A DNA stretch of 64,000 nucleotides from JAJFFW01 sp963922595 (GTDB lineage: Bacteria; Pseudomonadota; Alphaproteobacteria; Caulobacterales; Parvularculaceae): contig CAWUIM010000009.1 in the NCBI GenBank assembly GCA_963922595.1, positions 1-64,000 on the forward strand. Direction: 5' to 3'. Positions 1 to 7,392 of the stretch are shown here, piece by piece; positions within the stretch are counted from its first letter, which is position 1; every line of letters starts with the position of its first letter. The notes under the pieces were generated by a model. The model saw nothing but the letters and a program-made list of their open reading frames with translations, did no database searches and had not been told where the DNA came from. A program made the position numbers and the translations under genes.

Positions 1-365
1 GCGCCATTGGCCTGTGGTTTGGATGCGCCATTCTCTTGCGGCGCCGGGCTCGGTTCAGCCACAGACGCCGGCGCGGCGCCGCCGACGGCGAGCGCATCCA
101 CATCGATATCGCCGGCGCTTTCGCCGTCTTCCAGAAGGACCGCGATCAACGCGTTGACCTTCACGTTCTCCGTGCCCTCGCCGATCAGGATCTTGCCGAC
201 AACGCCCTCGTCCACGGCCTCCACTTCCATGGTCGCCTTATCGGTTTCGATCTCGGCGATCACGTCGCCGGAATTGACCTCGTCGCCTTCTTTCACATTC
301 CACTTGGCGAGCGTTCCCTCTTCCATGGTGGGCGACAAGGCGGGCATCAGAATTGGTGTAGGCAT
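1..365 (-). CDS. pdhC: Dihydrolipoamide acetyltransferase (PDH E2), N-terminal part, runs off left edge
   Basis: E2 component of pyruvate dehydrogenase, which transfers the acetyl group from E1 to CoA through a swinging lipoyl arm in the cytoplasm. About 121 residues are in the window: a complete lipoyl domain (residues 1-80, beginning MPTPILMPALSPTMEEG, with the lipoylated Lys in ETDKATMEVE), then an Ala/Pro-rich linker. The catalytic domain lies beyond the edge. The ATG overlaps the stop of the preceding gene by one base (TGATG), implying translational coupling. The lipoyl domain closely resembles the one fused to PdhB about 2.9 kb upstream. 2-oxoglutarate dehydrogenase E2 is less likely given the PdhB neighbour. 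Confidence 0.93.
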   Translation of the reverse strand, partial: MPTPILMPALSPTMEEGTLAKWNVKEGDEVNSGDVIAEIETDKATMEVEAVDEGVVGKILIGEGTENVKVNALIAVLLEDGESAGDIDVDALAVGGAAPASVAEPSPAPQENGASKPQANG

Positions 366-826
366 CAGTGCGTCCTTCCATTTATCATTGCGCCGGCTCG
401 GGCCGCCAAAAGGATTGCTGCGGCGTATATCACGGTTCGCGCGATATGCGCCCATTCCCACGTAGCGCGATAATTCTCCCAGCCGTCCAGCGGCCAGATC
501 GCTCCTGGTGCGTTGACGACGGCGTTGACAGGGCGAATTACAAAGCCCCAGATCCCCACCTCGGCGATCAGTACAAGAACAAGAACCGCAATCCAAAAAA
601 CCCGAGCGTTTGCATGCCGGATCGACAGAAAAAGCAATCCGCCAAGCATCGGCCAGAGCAGAAGACTGAGGGTCTTGCCCCATCCATCATAAATCTGCGT
701 TTGGACCAGAAACCATTCAGGTCCATCGAGTGCCATCTTGTTGGGAAATTCCAGAAAATGAGCGAATGCAGATCCCCCAGTCAGGCCGAGAAGCAAGATT
801 ACAAGGCAATAAATAGTGGTAGTCAC
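365..826 (-). CDS. Small membrane protein, DUF1772-like
   Basis: A 153-residue protein with about four hydrophobic segments: an N-terminal one, one around residues 50-68, one around 77-97 and one near 130-147. The spacing and the short F-PNKM...PEWFLVQT stretch after the first segment resemble the DUF1772/anthrone-oxygenase-like membrane family, a tentative match made by eye. The only in-frame start is GTG, because a TGA lies two codons upstream; an AGGAAAG stretch sits about 12 bases before it. It follows the GFA gene by 20 bases and its stop overlaps the pdhC start, so it is read as part of the pdh transcript although no link to pyruvate metabolism is evident. Confidence 0.75.
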   Translation of the reverse strand: MTTTIYCLVILLLGLTGGSAFAHFLEFPNKMALDGPEWFLVQTQIYDGWGKTLSLLLWPMLGGLLFLSIRHANARVFWIAVLVLVLIAEVGIWGFVIRPVNAVVNAPGAIWPLDGWENYRATWEWAHIARTVIYAAAILLAARAGAMINGRTH

Positions 827-846
827 AACTCAGATCGCTTTCCTGA

Positions 847-1296
847 TCAATGCGGCCCAAAATTCGAGGTGGCGAGCCTCGCATCCGTAAAGCGGGTTGG
901 TGTCCATTTTGTATAACGCCGCTTGATACGGTCGTCTGTGGTTTCGGCCCCGTATTCCATATCCGCTTCCGGCAGTGCGAGAAATTCCGTCATTTGTAGC
1001 CCGACAACATTGATCGTCGAACGAATGTCGTCCCCTTCGCCCATGACCGCGGCGATATAAACGCCGCATTCGCGGCAAATGAGGAAGTCGGCCGTTCGCA
1101 ACGCAAAGCGATAACGGAATAAATCATCGGACGCTGCATCGAATGTGGTTTCGCCGTCCGGATCGGAAATATTCACCGCGCCATGCCGGCGGCAGAATTC
1201 GCACTGGCAAGTGCGGACGCCGAGCGCCGCGGGCGACTTCTGCGTATCGAACGACGCTTTCAGTTTTCCGCAATGGCATTGGCCCGTATGAATCAT
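847..1296 (-). CDS. GFA family zinc protein (glutathione-dependent formaldehyde-activating enzyme-like)
   Basis: A 149-residue member of the GFA/CENP-V fold family. These are small zinc proteins, some of which bind S-(hydroxymethyl)glutathione; most have unknown substrates. The expected cysteines are present: C-x-C near residues 7-9 (GQCHCG), C-x-C-x-x-C at about 30-35 (TCQCEFC), and a later C-x-x-C (ICRECG). Length fits the family. Its ATG overlaps the stop of the upstream HNH-like gene by four bases (ATGA). It lies between pdhB and pdhC, an unusual place for this family. Formaldehyde activity is not implied by sequence alone. Confidence 0.85.
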   Translation of the reverse strand: MIHTGQCHCGKLKASFDTQKSPAALGVRTCQCEFCRRHGAVNISDPDGETTFDAASDDLFRYRFALRTADFLICRECGVYIAAVMGEGDDIRSTINVVGLQMTEFLALPEADMEYGAETTDDRIKRRYTKWTPTRFTDARLATSNFGPH

Positions 1297-1883
1297 CTTT
1301 GTATCAGGTTCCGTAACTTTGCATCTTTGGAATTAGTTGATAAATCCAAAAAATCACCAGTTATCCTGTCAAACACTTCGATATGATTTTCTCGATAGTA
1401 TTTCCAAGGATCAGACAGCGAAAAATTACTTGGCGACCTCGGCAAACGTAAATGTTCTTCTCGTGTTATAACGCAAGCAATCAAATGGAATTCTATCCGA
1501 TCGGCGTTGAGACTATTAGTAAGGAGTTGATCAATAAGATAGGCTCGCGGCACGACATGATCTAATTCGATCTGAATATTTTTATCGCCGTGCACTTTTT
1601 TTGCAAAGCTTGTCGACAAAACATCAATGCCGATTTCATTTGCATGATTTAACACCTCACGAGAAATAAACGGCTGATCATATTTATTTCCAAACTCAAG
1701 TAATCCCCAAAGAGGGGTATCAAGAATTTTTCTTAATTTCACATCATTTAGAAGTTTGATCGTATGAATATTATTTCTTTTGAAAAACCGAAGGTTATGT
1801 GAAAGATTTTTTACAATTACTGCTCTTTCACTCGAAAAATTTGAAACGAGCTTTGGCCGTTTTAGCACACCGAACAAGCTCAT
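1293..1883 (-). CDS. AT-rich orphan, possible HNH-type nuclease
   Basis: A 196-residue protein I do not recognise as a whole. Its base composition is visibly richer in A+T than its neighbours, and Lys, Asn and Ile are frequent, suggesting recent acquisition. A segment near residues 106-147 looks like a His-Me finger (HNH) core: LDHVVPR (Asp108-His109), then an ITREEHLRL stretch (His144) resembling the second half of LHH/HNH motifs. No zinc-binding cysteine pairs are seen. The ATG lies four bases after the pdhB stop with no clear ribosome-binding site, and its stop overlaps the next start (ATGA), so translation is probably coupled. The nuclease role is inference from two short motifs. Confidence 0.7.
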   Translation of the reverse strand: MSLFGVLKRPKLVSNFSSERAVIVKNLSHNLRFFKRNNIHTIKLLNDVKLRKILDTPLWGLLEFGNKYDQPFISREVLNHANEIGIDVLSTSFAKKVHGDKNIQIELDHVVPRAYLIDQLLTNSLNADRIEFHLIACVITREEHLRLPRSPSNFSLSDPWKYYRENHIEVFDRITGDFLDLSTNSKDAKLRNLIQR

Positions 1884-1887
1884 TGTT

Positions 1888-3267
1888 CTAATCCCGATAC
1901 TTCACCTGCTTCACCGCAGTCACAATTTTATCCGCATTCGGAAGGCTCAGCGCTTCAAGGTTTGCGGCGTAAGGCAACGGCGTGTCTTCATGGGTGACGC
2001 GCGTCGGCGGGGCGTCGAGGTAATCGAAGGCGTATTGCGTCACTTGCCAGGCGACTTCCGCGCCGACGCCGCAAGGGGCCCAGCCCTCCTCAACAGTGAC
2101 GACGCGATTGGTTTTCTTCACGCTCTCGATCACTGTGGCGGCGTCCATCGGGCGGAGCGTGCGCAGATCGACAACCTCGGCGGAGACCCCCTCTTCGGCC
2201 AGCTTGTCGGCTGCTTCCAGCGAGAATTTCACGCCGCGCGAATAGGAAACGATGGTGACGTCCGAGCCTTCGCGCGCGATCTTCGCCTTGCCGATGGGCA
2301 AAACCCAGTCGTCCACCGCAGGCACCTCCATTTCGTCGCCGTAGAGCAGCTCATGTTCGAGGAAGACAACCGGATTGGGATCGCGGATCGCGGCCTTTAG
2401 AAGGCCCTTCGCGTCAGCGGCCGAATAGGGAGAGATCACGATCAGCCCGGGAACGTTCGCGTACCATGCGGCGTAGTCCTGCGAGTGCTGTGCTGCCACC
2501 CGGCTCGCCGCCGCGTTGGGGCCGCGAAAAACGATGGGCGAGGCCATTTGCCCGCCCGACATATATCGGGTCTTGGCGGCGGAGTTGATGATGTGGTCGA
2601 TCGCCTGCATCGCGAAGTTCCACGTCATGAATTCGACGATCGGTTTTAATCCTGCAAACGCTGCGCCGACGCCGAGACCGGCGAAGCCATATTCCGTAAT
2701 CGGCGTATCGACGACGCGCCGCTCGCCGAATTCCTGCAGTAAGTCGCGGCTAACTTTGTAGGCGCCCTGATATTGCGCCACTTCCTCGCCCATCAGGAAG
2801 ACATCTTCATCGCGGCGCATTTCTTCGGCCATGGCGTCGCGCAGCGCATCGCGGATGGTGGTCTTCACCATCTCAACGCCCTCGGGCAATTCGGGATCGC
2901 TCGCAGTAGAGGCCACCGGCGCTGCGGGCGCAGGCGCGCTCGCCGTCTCGTCCTGTGTCGCCGGCGCCGCCGCGGGCTCGGATGCGCCGTTCAGCGACGA
3001 CAGGTCGATATCGTCGACGCTCTCGCCGTCATCGACAATGATCGCAATCGGATCATTGACCTTGACGTTTTCGGTGCCTTCGCTGACGAGAATTTTGCCG
3101 ATCACGCCTTCGTCGACCGCCTCCACTTCCATGGTGGCCTTGTCGGTTTCAATCTCCGCGATCACATCGCCGGAGGAGACCGTGTCGCCCTCCTTCACGG
3201 TCCAGCGTGCGAGGGTGCCTTCTTCCATGGTCGGCGAGAGGGCGGGCATCAAAACCGGCGTTGGCAT
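1888..3267 (-). CDS. pdhB: Pyruvate dehydrogenase E1 component subunit beta with N-terminal lipoyl domain
   Basis: Beta subunit of thiamine-diphosphate-dependent pyruvate dehydrogenase; with PdhA it decarboxylates pyruvate and acetylates the lipoyl arm. It has 459 residues: a lipoyl domain (1-80, Lys43 in ETDKATMEVE), an Ala/Pro-rich linker (about 90-128), and the transketolase-like E1-beta core (about 133-459; GAYKVSRDLL, EYGFAGLGVGAA, PIGKAKI). The N-terminal lipoyl fusion is characteristic of alphaproteobacterial PdhB. No pdhA lies upstream; the next gene is an unrelated secreted protein, so the alpha subunit must be encoded elsewhere. It is followed at four bases by the HNH-like gene, with pdhC three genes further on. 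Confidence 0.97.
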   Translation of the reverse strand: MPTPVLMPALSPTMEEGTLARWTVKEGDTVSSGDVIAEIETDKATMEVEAVDEGVIGKILVSEGTENVKVNDPIAIIVDDGESVDDIDLSSLNGASEPAAAPATQDETASAPAPAAPVASTASDPELPEGVEMVKTTIRDALRDAMAEEMRRDEDVFLMGEEVAQYQGAYKVSRDLLQEFGERRVVDTPITEYGFAGLGVGAAFAGLKPIVEFMTWNFAMQAIDHIINSAAKTRYMSGGQMASPIVFRGPNAAASRVAAQHSQDYAAWYANVPGLIVISPYSAADAKGLLKAAIRDPNPVVFLEHELLYGDEMEVPAVDDWVLPIGKAKIAREGSDVTIVSYSRGVKFSLEAADKLAEEGVSAEVVDLRTLRPMDAATVIESVKKTNRVVTVEEGWAPCGVGAEVAWQVTQYAFDYLDAPPTRVTHEDTPLPYAANLEALSLPNADKIVTAVKQVKYRD

Positions 3268-3363
3268 TGATTGTTCTCATCTTTTTGATTGCGTTCCGGC
3301 TATACCTACCCTCAAGCCGGCGGGCCGTACAAGATGGAATCGAATTTTTCAGATCGGCCGCGC

Positions 3364-3795
3364 TCAGCGCCGCGCTTTCAGCTTATCGCGCATGACGCCG
3401 AGGTCGCTCATGACGCTCGCCTGCTCCGCTTCCAGCGCCGCCGTCACCGCCTGATAGTAGGCGTCGAGGTCGCGTTGGGCCTCGTCGGCGATGCAGCGCA
3501 TATAGGCGTTCGCCTCCTCCACATGCGCGTTATACTGACGGACGGCCCTCTTTTCCGCAGCGAGCGTCACGCGCCCGCGGCTCTTCTCGTCGGTCGCCAG
3601 GACGGGTTCCTGAGGACGCACGCAGTCGTCAAACCGATAGGCGGCGGCGACCGTTTCGTCGGAAGCTGGCTCCATGGGCGCCTCAACCGATGCAGGCGCT
3701 TCCGGCTCCAGCGGCGTCACATCCTGCGCTGACGCTGCGCCGAGCGCGACTGCGCCGCAGGCCATGAACCCCAATAGAGCTGCTCTCTTCGACAT
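3364..3795 (-). CDS. Hypothetical secreted protein
   Basis: A 143-residue protein of unknown function. Residues 1-23 form a signal peptide (MSKRAALLGFMACG..., cleavage likely after AASA, before QDVT). An acidic, Pro/Glu/Ala-rich stretch follows (about 27-50), then a mostly helical region with the two cysteines CVRPQEP and YMRCIAD about 40 residues apart, which could form a disulfide in the periplasm. The C-terminal third is rich in Ala, Glu and Gln and may form a long helix. It ends 96 bases before pdhB; that gap may carry the pdhB promoter. No family is recognised. Confidence 0.75.
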   Translation of the reverse strand: MSKRAALLGFMACGAVALGAASAQDVTPLEPEAPASVEAPMEPASDETVAAAYRFDDCVRPQEPVLATDEKSRGRVTLAAEKRAVRQYNAHVEEANAYMRCIADEAQRDLDAYYQAVTAALEAEQASVMSDLGVMRDKLKARR

Positions 3796-3852
3796 TGCTC
3801 ATTCTCCACCAATTCCCCGATGGAGAGCCTAGCACATTGGGCGCCGTTAACG

Positions 3853-4272
3853 CTAAGACGCGAAAGTTGCGCCCGCCTCGCCGGGTTTCATGCGGATCAG
3901 GCGGGAATCTTCAACCGCCGCTTGCCGGTGCTTGACCGCTTTCTGGTATTCGGGGTCTTTAACCATGTCCCCGAAAGCCGCCGCATTCGGATATTCAGCG
4001 ACGAAGATCATGTCCCAATATTCGGCGTCAGGGCCGATCAGGACCAGCTTCGGCGACCAGGAATAGGCGATCTTGCCGCCGACCCGTTTGAAGATCGGGC
4101 CGCTCTCCGCGCCATACGCCGCATAAGCCTCAGCGCCGGTCGCTTCCCGCCCGTCTTCGTAAGCGGCATGGTCGCGAAAGCGCAGCATGTTCAGCATATG
4201 AATGGGCCCGTCGTCGGCCATCTTCATCATGGCGCCGAGTTGTTCGCGGGTTGGATCGACATGGGCGGTCAT
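3853..4272 (-). CDS. DUF1330 domain protein
   Basis: A 139-residue cytoplasmic protein of the DUF1330 ferredoxin-like (dimeric alpha/beta barrel) family. Visible family traits are the GPIHMLNMLRF strand near residues 22-32, the AYAAYG segment, and a C-terminal MIFVAEYPN strand followed by a hydrophilic helix and YQKAVKHR. Family members have no well-defined function, though some act in small-molecule degradation. The gene starts nine bases after the short-chain dehydrogenase stop, so the two are almost certainly co-transcribed and the pair may act on the same unknown substrate (inference). Confidence 0.85.
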   Translation of the reverse strand: MTAHVDPTREQLGAMMKMADDGPIHMLNMLRFRDHAAYEDGREATGAEAYAAYGAESGPIFKRVGGKIAYSWSPKLVLIGPDAEYWDMIFVAEYPNAAAFGDMVKDPEYQKAVKHRQAAVEDSRLIRMKPGEAGATFAS

Positions 4273-4281
4273 GGCGCACTC

Positions 4282-5118
4282 CTAGATTTTGTGAAAGCCC
4301 ACAATACGCTCAAAGATGCGATCCACAATCGCCGAAGGCAGCAGATTGCGCATCATCAGATAAGCGACGAAGTGCGCGGGCACCGTGTAGCGCGAATGGG
4401 GGTGTTCCGCGGTCAGGGCGTGATAGATTTTCTCCGCAACGATTGAGGGTGGCTTGGCGTTCGGGTGACCCTTGGCGTGCCAGGCTTTGAACTGTTCAAG
4501 CTGCTTCACATAGGGCTGACCCTCGTCGAGATAGGGCGCCATCGATTCCTGCTCCTGTTCGCCGAAGGGCGTATTGATGAAGCCGGGCCGGATCAGGCTC
4601 ACTTTAATCCCGTGCATCTTCAACTCCCGCCTCATGGCGTCGGTGAACCCCTCCACCGCATGTTTTGAAGACGCGTAAACGCCGAAGAACGGCGCCACGA
4701 CGCGCCCCGCCACAGAGCCCACATTGACGATGCGCCCCTCGCCGGCCTCGCGCATCTGCGGCAGCACCGCCTGCGCCATATTGATCAGTCCAAAGACATT
4801 CGTCTCATAAAGCCGGCGCCATTCGTTCATGGGCACTTGCTCGATCGGCCCCATCACGCTGACGCCAGCGTTGTTCACGAGCCCATAAAGCGTGTCGCCG
4901 CGCGCCGCTATCTCCTGCATCGCCTTATCGATCGAGCCTTCATCAGTGACGTCAAGCGCGATCGGCGTAATCCGCCCGTCGCCAAGGGCCGACAGCGTAT
5001 TGAGTTTTTCAAGGCGGCGCGCCGCCGCATAGACCTTGAACCCCTTGTGGGCGAGATGCACCGCCGTCGCCTCGCCGATGCCGCTCGACGCGCCAGTCAC
5101 CAATACGGGTTTGTGCAT
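4282..5118 (-). CDS. Short-chain dehydrogenase/reductase
   Basis: A 278-residue classical SDR oxidoreductase using NAD(H) or NADP(H). The N-terminal Rossmann motif TGASSGIGEA is at residues 9-18, the NNAG motif is near 87, a catalytic Ser is in the VGSVAGR strand, and the Y-x3-K pair lies in VYASSKHAVEG. ARRLEKL after the second strand has the basic residues usual for NADP preference. The longer C-terminal part (PPSIVAEKIYHALTAEHP...) is typical of SDRs acting on hydrophobic substrates. Substrate unknown. It lies 12 bases after an AT-rich orphan gene and nine before the DUF1330 gene, forming a small operon downstream of pyrG. Confidence 0.92.
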   Translation of the reverse strand: MHKPVLVTGASSGIGEATAVHLAHKGFKVYAAARRLEKLNTLSALGDGRITPIALDVTDEGSIDKAMQEIAARGDTLYGLVNNAGVSVMGPIEQVPMNEWRRLYETNVFGLINMAQAVLPQMREAGEGRIVNVGSVAGRVVAPFFGVYASSKHAVEGFTDAMRRELKMHGIKVSLIRPGFINTPFGEQEQESMAPYLDEGQPYVKQLEQFKAWHAKGHPNAKPPSIVAEKIYHALTAEHPHSRYTVPAHFVAYLMMRNLLPSAIVDRIFERIVGFHKI

Positions 5119-5130
5119 AGCGGACTCCTT

Positions 5131-5556
5131 TTAATTGAAACGCAACGCGTCGATTTTGGACACGATTGACGCCATACTTTCATCATCAATTGTAAAAGGG
5201 GCAAAATACGTCGCGATAATGTCCTCGGTTGAGCGGCCATACAACAGAATATCCCGTCTATCTCCGTAAGATTTTACTACCGCTAATAATCGCTCCTCAA
5301 TTACAGAAAGTACCGGACTGCTTTGATCTAATGAATAAGAATTTTTCTTGGAATACTCCATGCCTTTATAATGTCCGTCAGCCAAATGTTGTTCGAATTT
5401 TTTTCGTAGAGCAAAAGCAAACTGTGCAACCGTCGGGTGGAAAATGACATTCGAATCTTGAGAGGCCTGTTTTGCACGAATAAGGGTTGCAAGGATTGCT
5501 TGTATATTTAACGGATCATCAAAAAAAGATTCCAGATTTATCTCGTTTTGCATCAT
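5131..5556 (-). CDS. AT-rich orphan protein of unknown function
   Basis: A 141-residue protein with no recognised family. It is AT-rich relative to pyrG and the dehydrogenase, has no signal peptide or membrane segment, and looks globular and mixed alpha/beta (an N-terminal acidic helix, FHPTVAQFAFALRKKFEQHL, a central VIEERLLAVVKSYGDRR, and a C-terminal TIDDESMASIVSKID). Two adjacent ATG codons (5556 and 5553) can start it. The first overlaps the stop of a 28-codon frame by four bases (ATGA), the usual sign of an operon partner. It sits between pyrG and a dehydrogenase. Composition suggests it came by transfer. Confidence 0.65.
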   Translation of the reverse strand: MMQNEINLESFFDDPLNIQAILATLIRAKQASQDSNVIFHPTVAQFAFALRKKFEQHLADGHYKGMEYSKKNSYSLDQSSPVLSVIEERLLAVVKSYGDRRDILLYGRSTEDIIATYFAPFTIDDESMASIVSKIDALRFN

Positions 5557-5639
5557 AACGCCTCTAAGTCAGGAACAATATTTGGTCCGTCAAATAGTGG
5601 ATTTTTCGCTGACCGGGCGTAAAGGACATCGCCTAGCAC
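5553..5639 (-). CDS. Possible 28-residue peptide or 3' remnant overlapping the orphan gene
   Basis: A GTG-started frame of 28 codons (VLGDVLYARS...VPDLEAL) begins a few bases after the pyrG stop and ends with a four-base ATGA overlap onto the orphan gene at 5556. The composition looks protein-like, but there is no convincing ribosome-binding site, and the frame stays open upstream into the pyrG 3' end. It could be a real leader or partner peptide, or the tail of a gene whose 5' part was lost when pyrG became its neighbour. It was found by reading the gap by eye. Confidence 0.25.
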   Translation of the reverse strand: MLGDVLYARSAKNPLFDGPNIVPDLEAL

Positions 5640-5643
5640 GCGC

Positions 5644-7275
5644 TTAAACCAACCGTGAGCGTTCCACCGCCGCTTTGATGAAGGATGCGAACAGCGGGTG
5701 CGGCTCGAATGGGCGCGACTTCAGCTCCGGGTGATATTGAACGCCGATGAACCAGGGATGGTCCGGAATTTCGACGATCTCCGGCAAGGCGCCGTCGGGC
5801 GAGGTTCCTGAAAAGACGACGCCCTTTTCTTCCAGGCGCGCCGCCCAGTCCATATTGACCTCAAAGCGGTGCCGGTGGCGTTCCTCGATCATGGTCGCGC
5901 CGTAGATCTCGGCCACGCGGCTGCCCGCGCGCAGGCGCGCCGGGTAGGCGCCGAGGCGCATCGTGCCGCCGAGATCGCTCGACCGGTCGCGCTTTTCGGT
6001 TTCATTGCCGCGCGACCATTCGGTCATGAGCCCCACAATCGATTGCCCTGTGTCGCCGAACTCGGTGGAGGTGGCGTCTTCCTCGCCGAGCAAGTGGCGC
6101 GCCGCTTCAATCACCGCCATCTGCATGCCGAAGCAAATGCCGAAATAGGGAATGCCTTTCTCCCGCGCGAATTGCGCCGCGCGTATCTTGCCCTCGGAGC
6201 CGCGCTCGCCGAAGCCGCCGGGCACGAGAATGCCGTGAATGCCCTCAAGGACGGAAAGCGCCGATTCCTCATCCTCGAACTTGCTGGACTCGATCCAGTC
6301 AATCTCCACACGGACATTATTCGCGATGCCGCCATGGGCGATCGCCTCCATCAGCGATTTATAAGCGTCCTTCAGGACCGTATATTTGCCGACCACGGCG
6401 ATGCGCACTTCGCCGTCGGGCGAAATGATGCGCTCGACGATCTCGCGCCACCCTTCAAGCTTCGGCGCCGGCGCATCCTTGATCCCGAAGGCGTCGATCA
6501 CTTCATTGTCGAACCCTTCTTCGTGATAGGCGAGCGGCACTTCGTAGATCGTGCGGCAGTCGAGCGCCTGCACCACCGCTGAAGGCCGGACGTTACAAAA
6601 GAGCGCGATCTTCTTGCGTTCACTGCCCGGAATATCGCGGTCGGCCCGCACCAACAGAACGTCCGGCTGAATGCCGATGGACCGGAGTTCTTTCACCGAG
6701 TGCTGCGTCGGTTTGGTTTTCAGCTCACCCGCCGACGGGATGTAGGGCATTAAAGTGAGGTGCACATAGATCGCGTCGCCGCGCGGCAACTCGTTGCCCA
6801 ACTGGCGGATCGCCTCGAAGAACGGCAGCGCCTCAATGTCGCCCACCGTGCCGCCGATCTCGCACAGGACGAAGTCCGCGCCGCCGGCGTCAGAGAGGAC
6901 AAACTCTTTAATGGCGTCGGTCACATGGGGAATGACCTGAACCGTCGCGCCCAGATAATCGCCGCGCCGTTCGCGCTCAATGATCCGCGAATAGATTTGG
7001 CCCGTCGTCACATTGTCGCCTTTGGAAGCCGAAACGCCGGTGAAGCGTTCATAGTGACCAAGGTCGAGATCGGTCTCCGCGCCGTCATCGGTGACGAAGA
7101 CTTCGCCGTGCTGATAGGGGCTCATCGTCCCCGGATCCACGTTAAGATAAGGGTCGAGTTTGCGCAGGCGGACCTTATAGCCCCGCGCCTGTAAAAGAGC
7201 TCCGAGAGCCGCCGCCGCTACGCCTTTTCCGAGAGAGGAAACCACGCCGCCGGTGATGAAAATATACCGCGCCAT
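5644..7275 (-). CDS. pyrG: CTP synthase
   Basis: Makes CTP from UTP, ATP and glutamine, the last step of de novo pyrimidine nucleotide synthesis. At 543 residues it is full length. The amidoligase domain begins at residue 1 with the P-loop-like GGVVSSLGKGVAAA, and the HTGQIYSRIIE-type UTP site follows (here VTTGQIYSRIIERERRGDY). The C-terminal class I glutamine amidotransferase domain has its catalytic Cys in GICFGMQMA and the His/Glu in QYHPELKSRP. Together with secG and tpiA upstream it marks the conserved alphaproteobacterial order, but the usual kdsA and eno do not follow it. Confidence 0.98.
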   Translation of the reverse strand: MARYIFITGGVVSSLGKGVAAAALGALLQARGYKVRLRKLDPYLNVDPGTMSPYQHGEVFVTDDGAETDLDLGHYERFTGVSASKGDNVTTGQIYSRIIERERRGDYLGATVQVIPHVTDAIKEFVLSDAGGADFVLCEIGGTVGDIEALPFFEAIRQLGNELPRGDAIYVHLTLMPYIPSAGELKTKPTQHSVKELRSIGIQPDVLLVRADRDIPGSERKKIALFCNVRPSAVVQALDCRTIYEVPLAYHEEGFDNEVIDAFGIKDAPAPKLEGWREIVERIISPDGEVRIAVVGKYTVLKDAYKSLMEAIAHGGIANNVRVEIDWIESSKFEDEESALSVLEGIHGILVPGGFGERGSEGKIRAAQFAREKGIPYFGICFGMQMAVIEAARHLLGEEDATSTEFGDTGQSIVGLMTEWSRGNETEKRDRSSDLGGTMRLGAYPARLRAGSRVAEIYGATMIEERHRHRFEVNMDWAARLEEKGVVFSGTSPDGALPEIVEIPDHPWFIGVQYHPELKSRPFEPHPLFASFIKAAVERSRLV

Positions 7276-7322
7276 GGGCGTTCGTCTTAGACGGGATTCG
7301 CAGCCAACGTAAGGGCAAAATG

Positions 7323-7358
7323 CAAAAGAAAACGCCGCAGCGGCGAGCGGCGGCGTTT
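7323..7358 (-). terminator. Intrinsic terminator of the VPLPA-CTERM-like gene
   Basis: On the minus strand the arms AAACGCCGC and GCGGCGTTT pair around an 11-base loop and are followed by TTCTTTT. It lies about 35 bases after the stop of the secreted-protein gene and before pyrG. The U tract is interrupted by one C, so efficiency may be moderate. Confidence 0.6.
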
Positions 7359-7392
7359 CCCCGAACGAACGTCAGGAAGAAGAAACTATAGG

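Noticed and set aside
6760..7194. Plus-strand frames opposite pyrG
   Set aside because: They are composition shadows of pyrG, with unnatural residue content and no start signal.
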